Positions 37,412-47,959 are shown, counted from the stretch's first letter. The stretch is DNA of 64,000 nucleotides from Antitrichia curtipendula (GCA_951230915.1 OX579637.1:12338001-12402000); one strand, 5' to 3'. A program made the numbers and translations. The notes: generated by a model not told the origin, from the sequence alone.

Positions 37412-40400
37412 TTACCTCAACTCAAGGGTAACCCTTTACATTTAATTGATGTAGGTGCATAGTGTCAGCGTTAGTGGTTTAGACAGCAACAGCTCAGTCC
37501 GGACTCAAGAGGGAGTCATATGGGTCTGGGGATTGTACCTGTCCCGAATCGTCTAGGTTCTGTCCAGTCGCTGTCGCAGCCGCCGATGCAGGCGAACCTA
37601 CATCGTCTTCTTCCGGGACATTGTCCTGGAGGATGTCTTCTTCGTCTCCGTAGTCCACACGGTCGAGCTCCGGCGATCGCTGAACCAGGTCAATTCCCTC
37701 CCGCACGGACGGCAGACGGCGGACGGGGAGAGACAGCTGCTGCGGCAACCCCAACGTTCTCACCCGGCGTGGCAACATCTCCGGACTTGACGTTAGAGAC
37801 TGCCGTCTGTGATTTACCCTTGATTCGAGGGTAATTGACAGCAACAACTGTGTTGGATGAAGGAGGTGCAACTGGAGGCCCTGTGTTGCTGAAATCAGCC
37901 GTTACCGCCGGGACTGCAGGCGACAGCACGGGGAGTTGGTCGGCCGGCGTGGACGCCACGATGTCCTCGGCAGCCGGAGAGTCCTTGGTTGGAGTACCTT
38001 TGTGTCAAAGATACGACATGCCCATGACCAAGTCCTGTACCTCCGCCGACAGGTCTGCTGCGGGGCCAGCCTGGGAGGGTACTTCACTTTGCGTGGACTG
38101 GGAGCGCTGCTGGCTCGGAACAGACTGGGATTGTGACGCGGCAAGGGTGTGTTGGCTTGCAAAGAAGGCTTCCATTTGCTCAGCCATGTGGTCCATCTGC
38201 GCCTGCGTTTTTTGGGTTTGTTGCTTCAACTCCTCGTTGATCCGGAGGGCTTTAGCAATTTGTTTGTCCTTTGCCGCCAGCTGATCCTTCATGGCCTTAT
38301 TCCTTGCATCCTTCTTTGCCCTCCGCTCCATCTTAGCCTCGTGCCACCTCGTCTGTATTTTTCCGGGGACTGGAGTGGGGGGGACCTCCTCGACCTTCTC
38401 GATCGGCTCACCCCCGCTATCGGAGTCGTCGAAGTCCGAGGAGCGCAGAAGCAAGTCTATATCGACGTCGCTCAAGTCTACAGAGGGACGCTCAACCTTG
38501 GACTTCAGTTTCGCTCCCTTCCTCGCCGTCTTATGTCGACGTCGTTCCCCGCCTTCGGAGGACTTCCCCGCAGCCTTCCTCTTGTGCCTGCGACTGGCGC
38601 GTGCCCACTCCTTCTGATGCTGCTCGAGGAACTCAGAGTCCGTCTCCACGTCTTCATCCACCATGCTAGGGATCTCCGCTTGGCCGCGAGGAACAGTCTC
38701 CCATCGCTGAATGACATCCGTGTTGGTGCCGTACTCGTCGATACCTTCTATTCCCACACCCGATTCCCTGTGAGCAGAACTAAGTAACAGCTCGACCTCC
38801 ACCCCGGGCGCTTGATGAGTACCAGACGGTGTCGCACCGACGGTTGCTTGCCTCGGCGCGGTACCTAGCAGGACGTCCTTCTCCTGCGCACCCTCCTGAT
38901 CACGCTCACATAATGCTGCGTCTTCACCAGTATTCCTCTTGTCTGATCTCGGAGATCTGGCGTCTCCTCTCGAGTTCCTCTCATGTTGAATGGGAGTTAA
39001 CTCATCTCCATGACTTCTATCATGTGGGTCTTCGGTAGCGTCATCGTCATCGCATGACTTGCTCCAAACAGGTGGAGGCAGGTCGTCGTCACCGCCACTG
39101 CTCGACGAGTCCTCCCTGTCCGATCCATCCGGACTACTGGGAGGAGAAAGCAACTCCCCTGCTGTTGGGGGGGAGACGGAAACTAATACCGACGCCTCAA
39201 CATAGAGTGGTCGCAAGTACTGCGCTGAGTACGGCGAATTCGAATGCAGAAAGTCATTCATATCCAAGTACGTACTTGAATATGTGTAGGCTCTATGCCT
39301 CGCTGTCAATGGCTTCTCCACCAAACCGTAGTAGTATGACCCATAGAGCTGCAGGAGTCATAAACAATCAACTATTAGGCGACCAACCATATGAAAGGCT
39401 AGCCTCAAGTCGAGGGTAAAAGGAAAACATGCCTCCCATCCGCCTTGGATACAGACAGGACACTGTTGCAACACATGAACTATTTAGCCTCGACTCGAGG
39501 GTAAATCGTAATCTCATCGGTAACTAACACTCATACGTTCATAGAAGGCGTACAATGAGATGAAGGAAGTTATCTTCGTGTCGAGGGTAGGCATACCTTG
39601 GTGGCCATGGCGCTCTTAGCTCCTGCGAAAATGCCCAAGACATTCTCGTTTTGGACTGCGAAGCACTGGAGGATCTGAAGGTAAAACTCCATCCAGAGTT
39701 CTCTAGCGTAGATCTTCCACTTGGCCTCGTTGTTGTATTTCGCTTCATTGTAGTACAGAATATCGGCAAGGCAATATTTTGTTTCCACCCTGTCGGGGAC
39801 AACATCTGCATGACTGTCACCTCTTTTAAAGAGGAAAAGCAGACGCCCGTCTGGGGCCACTCTCAAGCGATTAGACACGTTGTCTAGACGCTCCGCCCTC
39901 GATGGGACATACACAGACTTCACGACGTCATAGTCCAGCATGTCCACCGTCGCGAAATTCAGTACGGCCTCAAAGTCCTCGCCACCGCCTAGAATCCTGA
40001 GCCAGACGCTGGCATCCTTGGCATCTGGCTCTAGGTTTGTAGCCATGAACTCGAGAAAAGGCAGAAGACTCGAGGCGTTCTCCTATGTGTCTGGCCTGTC
40101 CATACCCCGGATGTCCAGAATGGCAAGTCCGAGGGGACGGCTGACGTATTTGTACATCTGCGTTTCCACTAGCACTCTCGCCTAGGCGTCCAGACCACAA
40201 AACTCGTATCCTCTAGATTGTTCACCAAGTCGGTACTTCAACTTCATAAACCTCTGGAACATTGACGCCTCGTCCGAAAACTTCTCGCCAAGATCCTTTG
40301 CCCTCTTCAACTTCACGTCGTTCGTTAGGCGTTTACTGAAGAACGACGGCTTCGGATAGGAGAGAAGAAAATCCCATGTCAAAGATGAGAAAAGGTGCCT

Positions 40401-41102
40401 CTTCTTCCAGGACCTCCAGACATTTAGGATGGTGTCATTATTATTGTCGCGCAGCTTGAGATCGGGTTTGACTGACATCATCTCTTCGTGGATGATTTTC
40501 TTCTTTTTCCTCCGCTCAACCCAGTCCTGTGCCGTCTGATTGTCCGGCACAAGAACCCTTGTCTTCCCGACTAACACTTTGGGGTGTGAAAATCGACGGT
40601 CTTCGGTCAAATTCAGTAGGTGCTAGGCGAAAACTTTGAGGTCGTGGTCCGTGAAGTGACCAATATGCTTGAAGAATTCTCTCTTTAACGCAAACGGCTT
40701 CCGAGTGAAGTCGTCCATGTCCCGGAAGAGCTGTCGCGTGACTGGTTCCACGAGCTCGCCCTCCGGGTACTCAATGAGGAAATCCTTCCATAGCTTCCAG
40801 ATATCATCTCGCAGCGTGATGATCTTTATCTCGCTCTTGAGGTCCATGGGCGTTTTGATATTCTTCCCTTCCTTCTCAGGGTTGATATTTTGGAACCGCT
40901 TCACAACTGCATCCGTGAAACTCTGCAACACGATAGACACAATTACATTAGAACACCATAAACTTACCTTCGTCTTGAAGCTATTCAGGCATCCATCGGA
41001 AATGACAAGAGTCACCGACTTCATACTACGCAGGATATCCATATCACGTTGCCTTGGTGACCCTAGCACTAGTCAGTGAAGTTACCCTCGATACGAGGGT
41101 AA
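37412..41102. repeat. Dispersed 21-bp palindromes in gene X and its 3' flank
   Basis: Copies at 37,412-37,431, 37,814-37,834, 37,995-38,013, 39,400-39,419, 39,483-39,503, 39,570-39,590 and 41,082-41,102. Form: half-site TTACCTTCGA or TTACCCTCGA, one free base, then the inverse half-site. Three lie in the 39,349-39,596 intron, one fills the middle of the 61-bp intron 41,063-41,123, and two are read in frame in the last exon (NYPRIKGK; YL-stop-HKGT). Variation is mostly C/T or G/A within CG and near the outer AAT/TAA ends. Confidence 0.75.
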
Positions 41103-42341
41103 CTGTCTGGAGAGGTCGTTCACCTTCCACTTGGCCTCGCTGAGGACAAATGCATTCCTTCTCTTCATGGGGTCCTCGGCCACGAGAGTCGGTCGAAGGC
41201 AGTTGATCTAGACGTTCCGGGAGCTAATGACTTGGCTTCCCTACTGTCGCACGCGTAGTTAGCGCGTAAGTATCTTTAACACAAAAATGTGGTAAGATGA
41301 CACGAGTTATCGTCCCAGGGAATTCTAGTATGTTGCTACAAGTTTTGGGTATCCGGATCACTTCCAAAAACACCCCAAGCAATCCGTACACTCTATTGCT
41401 ATCTTTTGGAAACTAGTATTTTCCGGATTCCAATCCGGATCCGCCCTATTCCGGATTCCGGTTCCAACTCTCTCAAGTAACTGGTTTTAGATACCCTTGT
41501 TTCACCCTCAGGGGGTCCACTATTGATCTTTTCGAGGGGCAGGGACTCGCCACTCTTGGTTCACACTCTCTATCCGTAACAAACAAAACAAACACCCAAG
41601 AATTATACGGTAATAGCAAAGGGAGAATCCGTACCCTCACAATCTTCCAGATGACGTATCCGGAAAGTAGGTCACACAGGGCCCGGTTAGATCCACCTTA
41701 CTACAACGACAGATCCAGACTTTCCGGATTGTAGTGCTGACTTTGTATCTCTCGAGTGCTCCAGAGGTTGGCAGACCTTCCGATGGCTGGGATAATTCCT
41801 CAGGCGGTTGCTTATCTCCGCACGGAATCCTCCCTGGACTTCCGGACTCGCACCCTCACCCGTAACAGGCTTCCACCGGATCACCGTTCCAGCAATTTAA
41901 AGGCACCATGCACAGCTCCTCATTCACACATCTAAAGCTCTTCCGTCACAGCATATGTATCCGTCAACCCAAGAATCCGGACTCCCTCTCACACATTCTC
42001 ACTCACAAACCAGTGTACGACTCAATCATCAACGCGATACGCAAAGAGATGATCAAATTGATCTCCGGTAAGCTTTGATTAAATGACAAGAAAGGGAATG
42101 ATAGGCCAACAAGCCGGCCTGCCCTTAAAAGCAAACAAAAAGCGGCCAAAAGGCCCACACAAAACCTGGCCAACGGCCAACTAAAAATCCGGCTAACGGT
42201 CCTAATAACCGTTCCGGCAAAACCGGAAAGCCGTTTGACAGCCTAAAAGTCCGGAACTAGGGGCCCACAGTCCGGGTTACCCGTTTCCGGAAATAACTAA
42301 TAAGTCAAAATCCTAACTAAAAAGACACCCATCCGCACTAG

Positions 42342-44172
42342 TCATTTGCGGGGCTTCTTTGTCGATGGTCCGGCCCTAAGATTCGCTGGAGTGGACTTCC
42401 GGGCAGTTACCTTTGCTGGAGTCCTCTTCGTTGCCGACCGAGTCCGGATCTGAGGCGGATCAGAATCCGTCTCATCCGATTGGGAGTGAGACTCCGCAGA
42501 TTCCTCTTCCGTCTCATCAATCTCCAACGGCTCCTCGATCCTCGTGTGTCGCTGCCGTGTCGTCTTTGTCTCCGTCAAATTAATGACGGTGTTGCCTGGA
42601 TTCGCTGGTGGTGGAGTGTTCTGCATATGCATAAACCTGTCCGGATCGGTCCGGGCAGGATTCCGGACACTTGCTGCTGCTATGGCCTCAGCTTCCGTCT
42701 CCGTCAATTGGAGAGGCGGAAACAGGTTTACCGCCGCCTGTCTTCCGGCTGTCCCCTCCTAGACGGTGGTCTGCGTGCTTGCTTCCTTCGGTGTTTTAAA
42801 CTCCGGATAATTGACCACGTGAGTCGGGATTTCCGGATTCCTCTTTCCCGTTGAAGTTCCGGCTCCATGAGTTTCTTGGAACTCTCCTCCCGGAAGATCA
42901 GCGAACATTGCTTGGTCAAGCAGGTTCGGGTCGAGGCTTCCAATCAGCTGCCGCATCTCCTTCAGCACTCCCTCCATCCGGGCCTCGAATTCCGTCAGGA
43001 TGAGTACGACCTTCGTTCCGGTAATGTGGCCTTGGGCCACCATCTGTGAGTTCCAGAGTTGGGCCCTCGAGATGGTGCTGGCTCTAGAACTGATCCCGTT
43101 CCTCCTAAAGACTCCGGATCTGATCGTACAGAACCTTGACGTCTTCCGGATTCGGTCTTCGTGCGATGGCAGCCAAGATCTCTCTCTCGTCCTTCACTCC
43201 TAACGAATGGCAAACGTCTTGGAGTACTGCTGCCATCCGGTCATTCACCGTCCTCGTCGTTCGCAGCCAATGTATGGCGTTCTCGACTGGATCCAACTCC
43301 TCGTGTGGGCTTTCCGGCTGGACGGAACCTTCCGTCACTTGTTTCCCTCGCGCTGTCCGGTCGGTGGACTTCCGCCTACTGGTTCCGACCTTCTCCGGAG
43401 TGGTCTGTGTTTCCTCCGGAACGTCCTCCTCCTCGGATTCCGGCTCCTCCGGCTGCGGTTCCGGTCTCAACCCGTACTTGAGGAGATTTTCCCCTTTCTT
43501 GTACATAAGCTGCTCCGGCTCGCTCAGGGTTTCCATCCGGTGGTACAAGTGGAACAAATACGGGCTAATGTAACTGGTCTTCCGTCCTGAAATCCCATTC
43601 GCTAACTTATCCACAATTGTGTGAATAAGTCCGCCCCAATTTACGGGTCTTGGGGGCGGGTTAACCCTGTTTCCTAAAGCCCCAAAAATGGTGTTGGCCA
43701 CCGTGGTGGTCACCCGGCTAGGCTTTTCCGGATACAGGATGGGGATCAGGAACTCTAAGAGTTGCTGATCCCGGGCATACACGCAATCCGTCGCTGCAAA
43801 CCCCTCTTTTGGGTCGGCGGAGTTCCGGAATCTTTCCGCCGCGAACTTCTCCGTCCGTCCGGCCCATCCATGCCCCCGGTTCAGTGCAAAGTACGTTCCG
43901 GCCCAGAGCTCTTGTGTCCAAGCTCTCGAGCGGCCCCTCACCGTCAACTCATACTGATTGGGAACTCCGTAAAGGAGTTCCTCAATCATTCCTTCACTCT
44001 TCAAGTCCCATGGGCGGTGTAAGAATCCGACACAGCCCATGGTCTCTAAATCCTCCTGCAACTCTCTATGGCGATCCGTATCGAACGGAATCGCCGGGCT
44101 GACAATCCGTGCGGTCACCGCCAGTCTACGGGCTCGGGTTTCCGTCATCCTGTCGGTCTTCCGGAGTTGCAC
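42342..44172 (-). pseudogene. Gag-like protein of G3
   Basis: Longest version of the family: 44,172-43,105 (355 residues), then frame changes at about 43,050-43,105 and 42,710-42,760, ending 42,342. N-terminal region: AIPFDTDRHRELQEDLETMG, GVPNQYELTVRGRSRAWTQE. Core (about 165-275): LLEFLIPILYPEKPSRVTTT, NTIFGAL, SYISPYLFHLYHRM, KGENLLKYG, all shared with G2. An acidic Pro/Glu linker, then VVLILTEFEARMEGVLKEM and a basic Thr/Lys/Pro-rich tail (AKVTARKSTPANLRAG) follow. No protease or polymerase motif. Family unrecognised; the layout suggests a structural protein of a non-autonomous element. At least one TAG (near 42,760) and two indels inactivate it. Confidence 0.6.
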
Positions 44173-44283
44173 CGACCTTACTTCCGCTTCCTACCTCGAT
44201 CCTATCTCACCACTCTTTCTCTCACTAAACGTACTCGCAAAAATGCCGCAGAGAAAAGAGACCGAATGAGAATGGTGGCGGGG

Positions 44284-44292
44284 TTTATATAG
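44284..44292 (-). promoter_or_regulatory. TATA box of G3
   Basis: TATATAAAC on the minus strand, about 110 bp upstream of the gag-like start and preceded by GC-rich sequence. Equivalent to the box at 6371-6379 in G2. Confidence 0.55.
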
Positions 44293-45902
44293 CGGCGCGA
44301 AACCCTAAGTTCCCGACCGGTGGAGTTCCCGTAAGTTCCCTAGTCGGAACCCCTACGATCCAGAACTTCCGACTATCCGGCTACTGGTTCCGGAACACTG
44401 TTTTAACCTAATTAGAGTTTTAACTTTCCTACGAAAGAGATCTTTTCTAATGTAGGTTTCTAGCGTCTAAACTTCTACACTTATGCAAAAATTTCAAAGT
44501 TCTTCTCCTATATATCTCTATTTTATGTTTTAAGTTTAGTTTCCGGACGTTCCGTAACGTTACACCCACGTTGGCTGAGCGTGTTCAAGGTGATTCGTCG
44601 AGTTGTAAAATTGGGAGATGTTTACCAACTTCGAAGCATCCAGGGTCCAGATAATGTAGGCTTCCCACGTTCTGAGTTCCTTCCGGCGTTGCTCGCTACA
44701 CTTCTCTATCTGGAGATCTTTGGAAGCTTGCACACTATGCTGACCGTTGATGATCATGAACTTCTCTTTTTTAATGTCGTCCCAGCTCTGTGGCGGCTCT
44801 TTCAGCAAGCGGTTGCGACTGTCTACCGGCGTCAAGCAAAGTCGTTGTCGCTCTCTGATGTGGCCCAGCGCGATCAAGTTGCGCTTCACGGACTCTGTAA
44901 TATTGTCCTCCATTCTCCGGATGACGTAATCATCTCTTGCTTTTATGCACTGGTTGATGTTCACGAGTTAGGGATCCTCTCCTAGTATGTAGCAAGCCTA
45001 GTGCTTCGCCTAGAAGTCCGCTGAATGAGCCCAAACCTGTCTGCCACATCCATTAGGTCCTCGGATTTTGAGGTTTGCGCGACGTTTGTAAGAGCAGATC
45101 CCGAACTTCCAATACCCGCGATAGCCCGTGATTTACGACGCTTGTTTGTTCCTTCAGCTGCTGAGGCACCGCTCGATTGAGTCTCGGCGCGTTTCCGAAA
45201 ATCGGATCGAACCTGCCCCTGCGCGCTTGCGCCGCTGTCGGACCCTGGCGGCGCTGACAGGCTTCTTTCTGCCCCCGCAAGCTCCTGCTATTTCTTTCGC
45301 TGCAATCCGAGTGCTCGGCGGGGCTTTACGGTCTTTACAGCGTGCCTATCCAGCCCAATCCAGATGTGTAGTATTCTTCGGGCCATCGTCGTGGGCGGGC
45401 CTTCCACCCACATCAGGTATTTTGCCGTCCTGAATGTTTGTATCATGTGGTCAACCTTTGCGTCCTCCAGGAATCTTTTGATCTCTTGCATGTCGAACTT
45501 GGCTCCCGCGCTGACTCCGTCTACGACTACGGAGTGCATGTGATCTTCGTCACTACCGTCTACATTTACCTCCTGCAGCACGATGACAATGTACCGCTGA
45601 CGGACGCACTCCATGTGCGACACCTTCTCCTATTGGTGCCATACAAAGAAGTTTCTTGTGGTCATTGTTTGGTACCGGAGGTGGACGAAATCCTGAAACC
45701 GATTTAAGCCAAACGACCACTTAGAGACGTTCCCCCGGAATTGCCACAGTTTCCCGCATGATATCTCGTCGTCGTCTAGGAACGGCTCTCCCTCATATGG
45801 ATTGGCGAATGGTTCCATGAAGCGCTGGGTTATCGAGTAGTCATAGTTGTCTTTTCCCGCCATCTTCAGGTAGTACTTCCTGCGGAGACATTTGTTGTTA
45901 GC

Positions 45903-46753
45903 TTACCCTCGACCCGAGGCTAGAGTCTACATATTATAGCGGTAGTTCCTATCATTTGCTCATTCCGGGTGTCGATTGGTGAGATGCTGCTTTCCTTTTA
46001 CTCGAGGCTATTTTAGTTATTTGTGGACACCATGTTCTTGTACTATGCTTGCACGACTAACGTCACGCTAGCTGGGTCTGGTGTGCCTTCTGTTTATTTA
46101 TGGGCGTTGGTGGTTGTGAAGCTCTTGTTGGCCATATAGTCTCAGTGCTCTAGAGTGTCTTGATTTCGGTGTGCAGGTTCACGTGTGAGTATTGGCATTT
46201 ACTAATGCTCTTTTCCGCGGTTCATGGAATTGCTTCAAGGACATTGTTTCTACAGGTTACCTTCGACTCGAGTCTATTTGAGTGATCGCTGTGATAATTG
46301 GGAATTCTGCTCATTCGGATATGATTTCTGCTCTACATTGATGTACTACCTTCGAGACGAGGCTAATCTTACTATGGGGTGCCTCGGCTTTTCTTAGGTG
46401 TTCTTTGTGCTACGATCATTGCCTGTGTCTATTGTTGACAGCCGTCGATACATTTAGCTTCGACACGAGGATAACTGGACAAGTCGTTGGTTCAAATTAC
46501 CTTCGACTCGAAGCTAGTGGGGTGTTTGTTTTGCTTTTAGGGGATAGTCTTTGTTCAGATTAGGATTCTTCTCTATGTGTCTATATTACTTCGAGTCGAA
46601 GCTAATCTTAATCGTCTGATCGCTGACTTCTGCTTGGTATTCAATATACTTAGTCCTTCACGGTGCTCATTTTGCATACGCTCGACAGAATTAGCTTCGG
46701 CTCGAGGGTAATTATCGTCAGGTCGGCGGTAATTAGCCTCGAGACGAAGCTTT
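45903..46753. repeat. Palindrome cluster in the first intron of gene X
   Basis: Eight full copies and one shortened copy of the 21-bp palindrome: 45,903-45,923, 45,998-46,010 (partial), 46,257-46,277, 46,346-46,366, 46,454-46,474, 46,497-46,517, 46,586-46,605, 46,691-46,711 and 46,733-46,753. Start-to-start spacing from 46,257 is 89, 108, 43, 89, 105, 42, so a unit of about 238 bp with three palindromes occurs twice. The spacers share only faint similarity. The host sequence is the 970-bp intron between 46,850 and 45,879. Confidence 0.75.
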
Positions 46754-46916
46754 AGGGTGGATAGAACTTATATCTATACGGGATTTCTAGTGCAGAAATC
46801 CTAAGGCTTAAACTCTGAACCCCAGAGTATAGTCTGTAGAATAAATTACCTCCAAATTCAAATTCTCGATTTCCCTGGAAAGGCTTTGAATTCAACTTGA
46901 AGGTTGAAAATGAGAC

Positions 46917-47959
46917 CTGCAATCACAGCAAAACAACGTTATTGCTTTTTAAAAGACACCTTTACGAATCAATGAGGAGATTGAACGAAGAAAAACTAAC
47001 ATCAAAATATTAATCTTCCAGTGCTACTAATGTGCCCAAGTTTTCTTAAACCCTGTTCTCATGATTGTCAATCCAAATCTAATTTGAAGCTACTAAACCC
47101 AAAACAGTGTTCAAAACATGAACTAAGAACTACAACTGAAATCAAACAATGTTGTGAATTTGTAAAAAAAGCGCACTCCCGCACAACCAAAGCGCTCACT
47201 CTCAAACTCAAACTCTCAAACTCTCCACTCTCACGCACAACCGAAGCGCTCCACTCTTACGAAACACAAATGACGCTCGCACCCAGCAGTACGACGAGGA
47301 AAACAAAACAAGGCACAACGCACACACGCACGCACAACGAAGCAACAACAAAAAACTTTGATTCAAAGAAAAAGCAAGGAAACCACACGGCGCGGATCAC
47401 TTCGAGGCGCAGCGAAAACACAAAGAAAAAACAAAACGGCAGAGCGCAACATGGGGAGGGAGATGACCACCCGAACCCAACCCGAGCCGCCGAACTTGCT
47501 TCGGGGCAGGTGCGACGGTTCCGAACCTGCCACGGACCCCCCCAAGCCTCTAAATCTGCCTCGGCCCAAGCCGGACCTCCTCCTTTGGTCCCAGACCTGT
47601 GCCGATCCATACCCAAGCCTCCAAACTTGCCTTGTGCCCCTCCCAACCGAGTGCTTTGGTCCCAAACCTCAAAAAAGCCTCCTCAAAGCCTATATTAAAG
47701 TGAAAAAATTTAGAAAAACAAAGTGTGAATGAAAACATTTGTTTTTTTTCACTTCCATTGTCAAACTCTCGATATCTTCGTGGTCAAAGTTTGTGAAGCT
47801 GCTTATATATACTCTTATACTGGTGTAGATAATACAAATTTCTATAATTTGATAATATATTGAAGCAAAAAATTATAAAGTTTCTTGCACTTTCTTAGTG
47901 GAGAAGCTAATCTAGGTGAATTTTGAAGGAATGAAAGTCTAAATAATACTATTCAATGC
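46917..47959. other. Upstream flank of gene X, low-complexity
   Basis: 47,170-47,260 is rich in CTCTCAAACTC/CACGCACAAC repeats. 47,450-47,660 is C-rich and gives long open frames on both strands (225, 129 and 124 residues) with biased composition and no domain. A possible 5' part of gene X would lie here, but no start codon or further exon could be defined. Confidence 0.4.

Larger units (their letters stand above)
41245..44564 (-). mobile_element. G3: gag-like element inserted in gene X
   Basis: The most complete G copy, 3,320 bp. On the minus strand it begins TGTAACGTTACGG and ends GCGTGCGACA; the latter is the terminus shared with G1 and G4. Flanks are CCTAC (41,240-41,244) and CCCAC (44,565-44,569) on the plus strand, a 5-bp duplication with one C/T difference. 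Taking out G3 plus one copy makes gene X read AQPTWGSQVISSR across the junction. TG...CA ends and a 5-bp duplication are LTR-retrotransposon-like, yet the two ends do not carry repeated LTRs and no polymerase is encoded. It contains its own TATA box and gag-like frame. Confidence 0.75.
37494..46916 (-). pseudogene. Gene X: ParB-like plus DNA-methyltransferase-like protein, split by G3
   Basis: Exons: 46,916-46,850; 45,879 to the G3 insertion at 44,564; 41,244-41,124; 41,062-40,968; 40,922-39,597; 39,348-37,494. The ParB/sulfiredoxin-like part is at 44,964-44,566: NINQCIKARDDYVIRRMEDN, then FMIINGQHSVQASKDL in the place of the ParB GxxR/DGQHR-type signature. The methyltransferase-like part is in 40,922-39,597: LGLAILDIRG (motif IV place), ASVWLRILGG, LLFLFKRG, then KWKIYARELWMEFYLQILQ and NVLGIFAGAKSAMATK, resembling the N4/N6 methyltransferase motif I region. 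The tail is acidic and Ser-rich with a coiled coil (RINEELKQQTQKTQAQMDHM). TAG interrupts at 45,630, 45,288, 44,982, 41,208-41,210, 40,623, 40,182 and 40,083; TGA at 38,005; frameshifts near 44,970 and 37,720. DNA-binding and methylation roles are inference. Confidence 0.55.

Noticed and set aside
37835..38787. Plus-strand frames of 149 and 212 residues
   Set aside because: They are antisense shadows of the GC-rich last exon of gene X, whose minus-strand frame has coherent coiled-coil and charged composition.
43136..43590. Plus-strand frames over G3 (145, 106 and 127 residues)
   Set aside because: They are antisense to the gag-like frame, and the Ser/Arg richness reflects the TCCGGA words on the other strand.
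41245..44564. LTRs in G3
   Set aside because: The 5' ~300 bp and 3' ~480 bp were compared and do not repeat one another.
40083..45632. Reassigned TAG codon or TAG readthrough in gene X
   Set aside because: The gene also has frameshifts, a 3.3 kb insertion and a TGA, and other genes in the window use all three stops, so decay is simpler.
34860..47000. Helitron ends around the gene island
   Set aside because: A small hairpin (GAAGCCATGGGCTTC near 34,960) exists, but no CTRR end at the right distance and no matching TC end were found.
47021..47698. 225-residue plus-strand open frame and antisense frames of 129 and 100 residues
   Set aside because: They arise from C/A-rich low-complexity DNA, overlap each other on both strands, and have no domain or splice context.
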